64,000 bases of DNA from Ophioderma brevispina (Eukaryota > Echinodermata > Ophiuroidea > Amphilepidida > Ophiodermatidae): assembly GCA_023653785.1 (NCBI GenBank), contig JAMKCH010012527.1, forward strand, positions 1-64,000. The letters are read 5' to 3'. The first letter of the stretch is position 1; every line of letters begins with the position of its first letter. The translations under genes and the position numbers were made by a program. The notes beneath the pieces were generated by a model, which was not told the origin of the DNA, ran no database searches, and saw only the letters and a program-made list of their open reading frames with translations. Of this stretch, positions 47,635-57,600 are shown one piece after another.

Positions 47635-47988
47635 CTAAAGACATTCAGTGATTTGCTAAATCAGCAAAATCGAAAAAAATCATCAAACACAGATTGTAGC
47701 ATGTACGTAACAGTACAGGTATCCTAACATACCTGCCATATGATAAGACCAGAAGCAACCTATAAGGACAGAATCGGAGGATTTAGTCATTACTGTCCGA
47801 ACGGACCCTTACTTTACAACACGGAATTGAATGGGGAATCGTATATTCGGAACACTGCCGTTTTTTCCTTTTCTGTCAATTATACAGCTGGAAAAGGTAA
47901 CTTATAAGAAAGGCTACAGACTTCTCCTTCCCTTTTGAAGCAATTCCTGCAAATTTCAAATATTATCAAATCCTGATAGTGTCTTTAA
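47635..47988 (+). mobile_element. MITE family D, copy 3
   Basis: The left end is CTAAAGACATTCAGTGATTTG (TTAA mutated to CTAA). The right end CCTGATAGTGTCT is followed by TTAA (47985-47988), which also starts the adjoining family E copy. Confidence 0.8.
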
Positions 47989-48346
47989 AGCCCGACTTCA
48001 GAGATTTTCCTGAGGAGGGCGCCCTCAAATTTCCAAAAAAATGGGTTTTTTGATGTATAATGCTTGTCCATATACTAATCACTGGTGAAATGCTAAGCTT
48101 AAATCGAATTCCTTCATATAGAAAATCACAATTTTGTTATAAAATTCCGGATCCGGAATTTGTGTTATACACAGTATCCTATGGGACGTAATACTACACA
48201 TAAATGCTTACTGCATCAAAACGAAAAATCCGATTCATCTCAAATTTCGGAATTGTGCATTTTAGGTTATTATCTTTAGTTCTAGTTGACTATTTTTCAT
48301 TATTACACAAAAAGTAATATTTCGAAATCTCTGAGTCAGACTTTAA
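47985..48346 (+). mobile_element. TTAA-flanked MITE family E, copy 4
   Basis: TTAA then AGCCCGACTTCAGAGATTT. The right end AAATCTCTGAGTCAGACT is followed by TTAA at 48343-48346. This is the best-preserved family E copy. Confidence 0.85.
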
Positions 48347-48689
48347 ATGTAGTATGTATGTAGTACTGTAAATTCAACTTGTAACTTGTGAGTACATCAT
48401 CGATCATCATTGAATTGTACATGTCATTTTGAGGAATCCCATGCGCACATTTTTGAAATCCCAAAAGAGAGGCAACAGAAATAGTGTGTTCCCTTGTTGA
48501 CCAAGATTTTAGACATTTGACACAGGTGTTAAAACCAAAAGTGACACATCAGTATGGAAATTTATTAAGGGCATCATATTCATTAACTAGAATTTCGCGG
48601 TTCTCGGCTTTCGCGATTCATGACGGGGGCTTGTTAGGTTCCGTACGGAACCGTATCAGACGTGATCTGTAGTGTTAGTAAACTTTTGT

Positions 48690-49130
48690 CACCTACCTAG
48701 GGCCCCTGTTTACCCCAGGGCCCCTTTGCAACTTAAGTACACTTTATTGACCTCCCCAAAGTCTAAGGTCCTAACTGCCACAATCTCCCTTCTCAACTAC
48801 ACAAGATCCCCTTTTCATCTGTCTCAGAGCCCCTTCCCAGCTGCCACCGAGCATCCTTCTCAAGTAACTAAAATTATCCTCATCTAACACAGGTGCCCTT
48901 TCCCAACTAACCTAAATATGGCCAATTCCCAAATACTCATGGTCTCCATTCCAGACAACATGATCTTTTCTGAACTAACCCAGATTTCTCTTCCCAATTA
49001 CCCCAGGTCCACTTCCCCAACTATCCCATGTTTCTCCTTCCAAACCACCCCAGGGTTCTCCTCTCCCGAACAACCCCATTTCATGCCTCTAGAGCACTCC
49101 AACACTGAGTTACTAATACTTCCAGTTGAA
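48690..49130 (+). repeat. Degenerate pyrimidine-rich minisatellite
   Basis: About 440 bp of recurring phrases of the type CCCAACTAACCCAGGTCTCC in many variants (CCCAATTACCCCAGGTCCAC, CCAACTATCCCATGTTTCTC, CCAAACCACCCCAGGGTTCTC with changes), period roughly 24-30 bp. Two Pro/Ser/Thr-rich open frames (48672-48887, 48918-49136) come from the repeat. Confidence 0.6.
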
Positions 49131-49194
49131 GCATAATCCCGAGCATAATTTAGTTCTTGCGGTCCCTTTTGGCATGTTTGGGAAATTGTTTGCC

Positions 49195-49565
49195 TCAGAA
49201 GCTTAATTTGAGCCGAATTTGAGTTCTAAAGCCTGCATATTTCCTCCAAATCCATTTCTAAGGCCCTAATTTAAAAGACAAAAATCAGTTCCCAAGTCCC
49301 TAAGTTCAAAAGTCGGGCAACACACATCCCTACCCAGAGTGCCCCCCGGTCTCTCGCCCTCTCACTCTCATACTCTTTTTTTTTCCTCAGCTGAATTTGA
49401 GCCAAATTTTAGTTCAAAAGCCTCCAAGTTTCCTCCAATTTTTTTCTAATTCTAAGGGCCCTATTAAAAGACAAATCAGTTCCCAAGCTCTTAAGTTGGA
49501 AGTCGTCCACACAAATCCGTACCCAAAAAGTTGAGTGCCCTGCTCACCCCCTCACTCTCATACTC
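49195..49565 (+). repeat. Two-unit direct repeat, about 190 bp per unit
   Basis: Units at about 49195-49377 and 49386-49565 share AATTTGAGCC, AGCCTSCA-TTTCCTCCAA, AAAAGACAAATCAGTTCCCAA and a CCTCACTCTCATACTC end. The sequence has the same pyrimidine-rich flavour as the neighbouring minisatellite. Confidence 0.65.
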
Positions 49566-49883
49566 ACTTTCTCTGATTCTTTACAGCCCACATTTCCAAT
49601 CTACATGTACATAGTCTTCAAAATACCTAAAAAAACTATATTGACAACATGTCATGTTTATATCAAATTGGACTGATTTTTCTCATTTACAACATTTTTT
49701 GGATTATAACTAACTCTATCCACAGCATAAGCAAAATTATTTAAATTTTATATATTAGTTAGCAAGAAATAAACATTGTCAATTATGACAATAAATAGTG
49801 TAGGCCCAGAGCATGGCAGGGGAGCCCCATGGAGCAGAGCACTTAAGTGGCCAAGGACAATAACATAATTATAATGATGTATC

Positions 49884-50191
49884 ACCATATCCCACAACAC
49901 AATATGGGACCTTGATGATCACATCTGTTATTCTGCTATATGCCTTGTGTATACGGGATAATTTGACACGATGTATTATGGGATATTGGATTTCATGACT
50001 TGATTGTTCTGCAAAGCATTAAGACACCACAAATTAGGTGGTAAGCTTTATGAGATTAGAATATTAATCTATTTCACCATATCCCATAACACAAAAGATG
50101 AGACCTCAGACTGCATGTACAAATTGTGATGTCACACTATTTTACCAGCATTAGTTTGGCTAATTTGACACAATGTATTATGGGGTATTGG
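49884..50191 (+). mobile_element. Two tandem copies of a short inverted-repeat element
   Basis: Copies at 49884-49990 and 50077-50191. Each starts CACCATATCCCAYAACACAA and ends TGTATTATGGGRTATTGG. The ends of each copy are inverted repeats of one another (CCATATCCCA-AACA against CCAATATCCCATAATACA). Confidence 0.65.
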
Positions 50192-52037
50192 ATTTGTTTC
50201 ATTGATTCTTCAACATTCTTTAGTTCACAATGCAAGTTGAAACCATCTTACAAAAAGGGTAACACTCTGGTCCAATTAAAAAAAACAATTTATATTCTTC
50301 TTCAGTAATACATCTAACATGTTCTGTGTTATAAATCATCCCCAAATGCCTTCAGATTCCCAATAGTTTATATTTTATTCACCCCTCTCTCTCTCTCCGA
50401 GCACACTCATTATATGTTTTCTCAATATGATACCCCCCATTTAGAAACATGGAATATTCCACATTGGCAAGTCTCTAGATGTACTTCATTTCTTGAAACT
50501 ACTTGCCTCACAAATCGTCCAAAATTCCACCTTTTTCCTTCACAAAAAAACAAAACAAGCCTTTCAGCCCTGGAGAAGACTTCAACACATAACATATCCA
50601 ATTTATAGCTCCAAACACCGCTCCCTCTATCCAAAACCCTTGACAGAAGTCCAAATTTTCTCACAATGCAAAAGGCAGTACCTACCCCCAATACGTGCAC
50701 ACTTACTGTCTTCTGTCGGCACATTTTTGGATTTTCAAATTAGAACCAAATTCCATATCAGACTAACGTCTGATAATTAAACCAAGAGTAGAATTATGCT
50801 GTAGGTGGCTCATAATGCACAATCCAGCTAAAACCAGAAATTGTACCTCATCCACTGCAGATATTGCCCAGGCATTTCGGCCACATGTTTCAGTGGTGCA
50901 TGTACCCCACGACAGGTACTGCTGCTTACCAAGCGGATTGATATAATTGTGAGAAGAAAGAAAATAGTGCATAATTCGTATGATGTCACGTATCATCTCA
51001 TTTTCATTCATAAAAAATAATTCTCGCACTGCGTGATTATGGATATTACTTACTACAGGGAGTTTAGAGGCCAGAGTTTTGTTACAATAAAATTGCCAAA
51101 ATAGCTGCCGATGGAGAAGCAATTTACTACCAAACCAAAAATGCTTTCTGTCACAAATTCTCCACTGCAATGCTTTCATTATTATTTTAGTCACAAGTTG
51201 AATTTCCCACCAAAGTCCACCTAATGAGACTTTTGGGTGACAAATTCAACACCATATGCATTCAAAACTATGTGCTTTGAGTACATACAATATCCTATGC
51301 TGCATTGGTGCAATGCTTTGTAAAAGTTGTTGATGATGGCTTTTGAAATTTGTCGGTGTGTAGGTGCCATTTTTTACCCACCTCATTCTTTATGCATTCA
51401 TGAAATGAAAAGGCCCACCTATTTGTTACTGATCAAAGTATGGCATTAAGGGTTTGAACCTTTCACACCTAATTATGGGCAAACAAAGGAAAGGAATTAA
51501 GCATGGAGAACTGTTGAAAGGGGAATTGCACTACAGCAGGTAGTCAGGGATCACAGTTTGACAATCTTATGTTTTTGCCAGAGTGTTGTTAATACTCTGT
51601 AAAAAGTGACACCATTCTAATTCTTCTATGTTACCATCATAACCCCTTGCTCACAACACCTGTTATGACAGAAAACAGTTATGTTCTGTCAGATTTTAAG
51701 AGGGATGTCTTAAAGTACGGATACAAAAGATTCAGCTCCTGAAGTTCCAACTACAATTGCTAATATGGATGTCATCTTTTCAAAACCAAGGAAAACAAAC
51801 CTCTACTACCTCAGTATCTCTTGTGAATGGCCCATGTCAAGAAAAATCAAAAAGGGCAAAATTTAGATTGTTCCACTGATATGCAAAAATCACTATTTTC
51901 ATGTTTTCTGATTCAAAGTGATTGTGCACAAGTCATGCACCATTTTGTACAGAGTCCATAATAAAGATAATGGAAAGAATGGCAAATGCAATATTTCTGA
52001 GAATTGTGGGTATTTATTCACAACTTACACCTTGTGC
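50192..52037. other. No gene recognised
   Basis: Contains a 143-codon minus-strand frame (50763-51194) that I cannot assign; see the rejected list. Otherwise AT-rich non-coding sequence. Confidence 0.35.
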
Positions 52038-52427
52038 TAAAAGTTTGAGGACAGGATCAATGGCTTTTATACACAACTTCTTAGAAGAGTACTTAACATC
52101 AGCTGGAGAGATCATATTTCCAACAATGAGGTATATGGAAATATACCAATCCTATCAGAAACCATTAAAAAGAGACTTCTCCAGTTTTCAGGTCACTGCA
52201 TGCGGACAACTGACCAACCTATCTCTCACCTGATATTCTGGACACCACCTGGAAGAAAACCTAGCCATGGCAGGAAACTTAGTTATCCTGATGTTGGACT
52301 GCATGCAAGCAAAATCCAGCAACTCATGAAGGATAAGGCAACCTGGTACAAATTTGTCTCAGCTGCTTTCAACGTTCCGTTTACAGAGACTGATGATGAT
52401 GATGATGAGGAGGACACCTTGTGCTAA
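52038..52427 (+). pseudogene. 3' end of a LINE (non-LTR retrotransposon) reverse-transcriptase ORF
   Basis: From 52041 the frame reads through a typical C-terminus of a non-LTR retrotransposon polyprotein: LLRRVLNISWRDHIS, then VYGNIPILSETIKKRLLQFS, then GHCMR, HLIFWTPPGRKPSHGR and KDKATWYKF. The pattern (basic RRV/RRL core, SGHC-R, S-L--W-P, G---GR, final W) is characteristic of LINE ORF2 ends. It closes with an acidic DDDDDEEDTLC tail and TAA at 52425-52427. A stop (TAA at 52038) directly precedes the preserved part, and the catalytic RT domain is not in the window. It is therefore a 5'-truncated, dead copy. The clade cannot be fixed from this piece; RTE- or CR1-like is plausible. Confidence 0.8.
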
Positions 52428-53271
52428 CCAGTCACCTTGTGTCAAGTTCTTAAGCAAATTAAATGCAGTTGCAACATGGACAGAAGGGAACCTTGAAGAT
52501 CCGAATGTTATTTCAATTAGTGATTTAGGAAGGGAATTCCACTCCTTAAACTGTTCTTCAGTAGGACAAGTATTTGAAGGCGTCTTTGTTTGCAGTTTCT
52601 GGTTGACTTAACTATGACTTCTCTTAGTGATATGTTGTAGTATTCCTTGCAGAGGTAAGGATAAGTGACCCTCCCTTACTTGGGAAGTGCAATGGGGCAG
52701 GCTAACTTTCTCCTATGTCCCGATCTGGTTGTCAGGAATGCTCTTCATTGAAAGCCTCCAATTGATGGGATCTAGTCAAGTGTATTAGGGTCCCATACCG
52801 CTGAACAACATTCAATACATGCTTTACCAAAATCTAAGAATTCATCTAATTCACAGACAGCTAAGCTTTCTCACATCTTTAAACACTACTCTTTTTGAAC
52901 AATGACTATTCTTTGCTTCGAGATGGCCGAGAAATTAACAATTCTATTTTCTTGACCAGATATCAAGCCCAGGCCTCCCACTTGCACTTTGAGTGCTCTT
53001 ACTGTTTAAGCCAATGAAACAAGATGGTAATGGAGTGATAGATCTCATCTATAGGTGTAAGGTCAAATTCCTTCATTTTCCCCACTTCTCCGGCATCAAG
53101 CACAATCGATGGAAAAACAATTATTAATTTTAACAAATTAAATAAATTAAATACAAAGCAGTTCCTTAATAACTGCTCCTTTTTTCTTCAAAATATTGCT
53201 CGACAGGAATGTAACTGGTGGGGTCACATTTCCCCAGACTGCTCTGACAGGGAAAATCAACTAAACCTACT
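52428..53271. other. LINE 3' flank and unassigned sequence
   Basis: Sequence downstream of the LINE stop. The first few hundred bases may be LINE 3' UTR (for example ATGTCCCGATCTGGTTGTCA near 52716). No gene seen. Confidence 0.35.
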
Positions 53272-53426
53272 GGGAAAGGAAAGCAAGAAAGGGAGTATGG
53301 AAAAGAGAAGGAAAGAATAAGAGAGGGAAGGGGAGCGAAGAAGGTGGGAAGACGGGAGGAAGGGAAGCTACAGAGACAAGGAAGGAGGGAAAGAAAGCAG
53401 GAAAGGAAAGGAGAGAAGTGAGGAAA
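53272..53426 (+). repeat. 155-bp polypurine tract
   Basis: Almost entirely A and G on the plus strand (GGGAAAGGAAAGCAAGAAAG through GGAAAGGAAAGGAGAGAAG), with only a few interruptions. It lies directly downstream of the SAMD9-like gene remnant and could form triplex DNA. Origin from a GGAA/GAAA microsatellite is likely. Confidence 0.7.
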
Positions 53427-53482
53427 TACACTGGGTCAAAATAATTCCTTGAATTTTGCTTTGGTGTAGTAACATCTCCTTT

Positions 53483-54689
53483 TTAGGGATCTTCTATCTT
53501 TACAATTTTTCCACATTTGCACCACAAATGTTTCTGTTCTTCGATGCTCAAAGATGACCTACAGTAGGTTTTGTTGCAGCTGCATTTGTATGTTTTTACT
53601 TCTGCAATATTGTAAGCCTGGATAAACTGTGAAGTGTTGAAACATAGGTGGAATTCAACTCTTTGCCCATGGTACAGTTTGCACTTTACATACTTGGGCA
53701 CAAGAACGCTTTGATTCTGTCAGGAGAATTTCATACTGCTTCCCATTTACATGGTTGAATCCATCATCAACATATATGTATCCTGCTGTGTTATCACTAT
53801 TGATCATGTACACTTCCCCTGACCTTATTTGAAGATGTTCCTGTACCTCCTTCTCTGTGTAATAGTCAAAAAATTGATTCTGTCTTGGAAGGGTTTTATC
53901 CATAAAAACAAGTGTTTTGATCCTGATTGCCTTTCTTTCATTAGGGTTCATTTTTCCCAGGCCACTCCTCTTCTGACCAAGACCCCAAACAGACCTTTCT
54001 GTGTTTTCAATTAATCAAGCAGCAGTTTAGCTTTTGGAGGTACACTGGTTTTGCTCTCCGCAATCCCCCAGATTCACTCTCCTGATGCTATACCCAACAT
54101 CACACTCAGGATAAAAACATAATATTTTGCCCATCCGTGATCTGACCGAAATGTATCAGCAATGTTTTGTTATTATGTCTCGCAAAAAACGTCTTTCTAC
54201 AGGCTTTTCTCAGTAAAGGAGATGTGAGAATTCCACGCAACCATTCCACCATGTCCATATCCATGTGTTGTTCATCCTCAGCGGGTCATCAAGGTTCTCT
54301 GTGAGAAGAATCACTATGTCGTTAAGAATCAGATCTTGCATAAATCCTCTCACTCGAGGTTAAGTGGTGTTTCTTGCCCACTTTCTTCTTTGAAGAGAGC
54401 AACACGAGGCTCATGCGATTCCGAGGTGATTTTTGTTTCTTTCCACTTTCGATAGGATTTCATCAACACCAAACATAGTTTCAATATACTTGTGTTAGCT
54501 ATCCAGAAAGCTTGGTCCAAATCAATTACTGTCTCTCAATTCAAGTTATAAGTGAGTCACAGTCAGATAGGCAAGACTTTAAAAACTCAACATTTGCAGC
54601 TTGACAATATCCACAGTGAAGAACCCTTATAATCCATTGAGTTGTAGCAGTCTTTATCATATCAATCACAAATTAGGACGTGTTGGATC
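53483..54689 (-). pseudogene. SAMD9-like: Frameshifted C-terminal third of the SAMD9-like gene, ending in an OB-fold
   Basis: Downstream of the intact 1,097-codon frame, coding-like text continues on the same strand but moves between all three frames. At least six switches are visible. Segments that read well include GEIQHVLICD just after the TGA, an AANVEFLKSCLSDCDSL segment (about 54550-54600), a segment around SYRKWKETKIT (about 54430), one around EWLRGILTSPLLRKACRKTF (about 54170-54250), and two final frames (53655-53951 and 53483-53701). The last two form an OB-fold-like unit: a GEVYMI...GYIYVDDGF strand pattern, then GQRVEFHL...AYNI after a one-base shift near 53715. SAMD9 proteins known from other animals end in an OB-fold, which supports a once-continuous gene. 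The TGA is preceded by TGTAG|GTGAGA, a good donor-site consensus, so part of the gap could be intron. Pseudogenisation and local sequence errors are both possible. Confidence 0.6.
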
Positions 54690-57600
54690 TCACCTACATA
54701 GCCATATGTATCCTCCTCTGGTGATTTTGTCTCCGGAATCAACAAACTTCTCTACTGCTTCTTGTGCTAAACTAATTACTCTATCAGTAAGAATGTGGAA
54801 TTTTCCATTAGCATTTTTCATATCTTCTTCTTCATAGCTTTCTTCCTTCATAGCTTCCACCATTCGCCTGATGACCTCTTTCAAGAAATAGCCAAACATG
54901 TTATAGATGTTGCAAAACTGGTTGTCCCACCTGTGGTCACTGTTTTCTTTCTTTCTGAGGCTCACAGCCTTTTCAAAGAACTTCCTTGCAGCATTATTGT
55001 CCTCTTCACTTTGACTGAACATTGCAGTATATCTACCACGTTGAGCCCAAAGACTTGCATCATATCTGAAGCAATCTGTGAGTTTTTTCAACACTTTCAG
55101 TTTCTCTGTATTTGGTGCAGTATCTGGTATGTCAAAGATGAGATCTGACATTTTTTTCTTTCCATCATCCATGTCGTCTCGGTTGATGATCGTTTTCAAT
55201 ACTATAACAGTGATATAAGGTGACACTGTAGTGCTTTTGAAATGTTTTACACCCGAGATGTCTTCAAGGAATTTGCAAACAAAATCCGACAACCCACTTC
55301 TTGCTTCTGGTGATAAAGTAGCACTCTGATGTTGGGATATATCAGGTTTGTACAAGACCTGCTGAAGGATTTCTCTCGAAACCTCATTGTATGTGATTTT
55401 CCATTTTTCAATGGATGGCGATGTTCCATCTGCATTTGACACAGTGCCTAAAGTATCTGGCACATTCTCCATAACAATCAACTCTTGCGCTCTTGCAGGC
55501 AGATGTTCATAAAAAGTGCCACCCTTTCCAACACGTTTTTCATGTAGTAGCTTTAGTTTGCTAAAGAGGTATGCTGGGATAGATTCATGGCCATAATAGT
55601 CAACCAAGGCTAGGTAAGCTACAATACGTTGCCACCAATTCAGCCCATCTTCTCTGTGATATTCCAAGTTCCCTTCCACATAATTTGCTAGGCCATGATA
55701 CTCTGAACCATAAGCAGTCAAACCAAACTCAAACAGTCTGTGCGAAATGCCTTCTTTAACTTCTTTTGCTAGAACTTTCAGGTCATATTTTTTATGATCT
55801 TCCAGACCATTACCATGCTGACATAACTTTTCAGAAATGTTTTCAGCCTCAATTCCACTGACTTCACTTTCCAACAACATCTTGCTGTCTTTTAGTTTGC
55901 TTTTTTCATGTGTTTTCTTTCCTCCAGCACTTTGTTTCAATTTTCCCTGCACCTGCTTTTGTCTTTCATTTCGTTTCGTTTTCCTCCTTCCTGTATACCG
56001 TTTAACCTGAAGAATTATTACTCTTGCTCCATGTAGGGAATTCATGATTTCTCTTGTGTTTATTTGTTCAGAATCTGACAGGACAACTATGGGCAAATTA
56101 GTTAATTTCCACAGCTTTACAATGCTTTCTGTTATCTGGTAAGTAGCACGATTGCTTGCTTTCAGCTCTACACATACAGCAGCTTGGGTTTTGCTAATTT
56201 CCCATAGTACTCTCTTGGCTAATGTTGTTCCTCCTGATCCAGGCCTGTGGGAAAGCTCTAGCAAAGTTTTCTCACCTTCTTCAATGTGTTCTTGAATGCT
56301 TGTTATCATATCTTCTTGCATGTCCCGTCTTGCATCACATTGATGGTACATTACAGCATTCCATGGAAGTCTACCACCTCTGAAGAAGTTATCAATTGCT
56401 GAATTTCTCTTTTTTACGTCTTTCTCCAAAATCGTTTTCGGCATTCTGGTATAGAGAACTTCCAAGCACTCAGCAAGATCTTTACGGTCCTCTAAAGAAA
56501 TGGAAATGTCAGTACCCTGAGCATTTGGGAGAAAATATTCACCAGAAGAAAATTGTGATACTGCTTTGAATCTGGTATCTAGATGGCTGCAAACGCTAGA
56601 AAGAGGCAATCCGTCAATTACTTCAAATTTATCAAATTCAAATTCTTCTTCAGCTTTCCATTTGGCAATCTCAGACTTGTCATCTTCATTCAAGCTTTCA
56701 TCATGACAGAGAACTACATCTTCAATAATTCCTTCCAGCTTTTTCAAAAGCTTTTTGAGATAAGGTGCACTAGGGTCTACACAGTACCACATGACTACAA
56801 CAAAGAGGGGCGCTATACCATAGTAATGCTTTATATCAACACATCGCTCCTCAAGAGCATCTTTTACCTTGTGAGTCCACTCCTTGAAATCATCTTCTAG
56901 CAGAGTTTCTCGACTTAGCGTGTTTCCTCTGGGAAAAAACCACTCTAATTTTCCCTTTGTGTTATGACTAGTTTCCATCTTCAGATCATACCCGTCCTCT
57001 CCTTCTTCTGAATTATCTTTGTCCTTCCATGTGGTAATTACCAAAGCATTTGATTGTTTGACTATATCTTCACATTCTAAAAGAACCCCTCTTTGTGACC
57101 GACTGTTGATATCAAAATCAAAAACTTTGAACCATGGGACACGGCCAAATGCTTTGAGTGACTCACCTGATTCTTTTGTAACACAATTTGTAATAAGGCA
57201 GTATCTGTAACTCGAAATAAAGGACTCTGTAGCCCTGTTGAACCTTTTAAGTTGCTCACCTTGCATTCCATTCTGCTGAACGGCATTTAATTTTTCTATG
57301 ATATCAGATGCCTTGGCCTTTTCAACTCCATGTTTCTGTGATGTGTTACAAGCTGTGGCAAGAACTACTGGGGCAAACCATTTCAGTTTCTCAATGCTCT
57401 CTACATTTTCATTAACACTTTGGGCACCTCTATAGCGCCAGAATTGATTGCTGCCTGACTGCAGTGCTGGTTCCTTTCCTTCACTACTGTACACAATGAT
57501 AACTCCAAAGCAAAGTCCTCCGTGCTTTGTTTCTACATACTGAAATTCTGGACGTTTTGAAAACAGAAGTTGGGAATTGTCAAACAATTCCTGAAAGAAT

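Noticed and set aside
48672..49136. Pro/Ser/Thr-rich secreted-like proteins
   Set aside because: Translations of a degenerate minisatellite.
50763..51194. 143-codon minus-strand gene
   Set aside because: No start context, domain or neighbouring exon supports it. Kept only as an unassigned frame.
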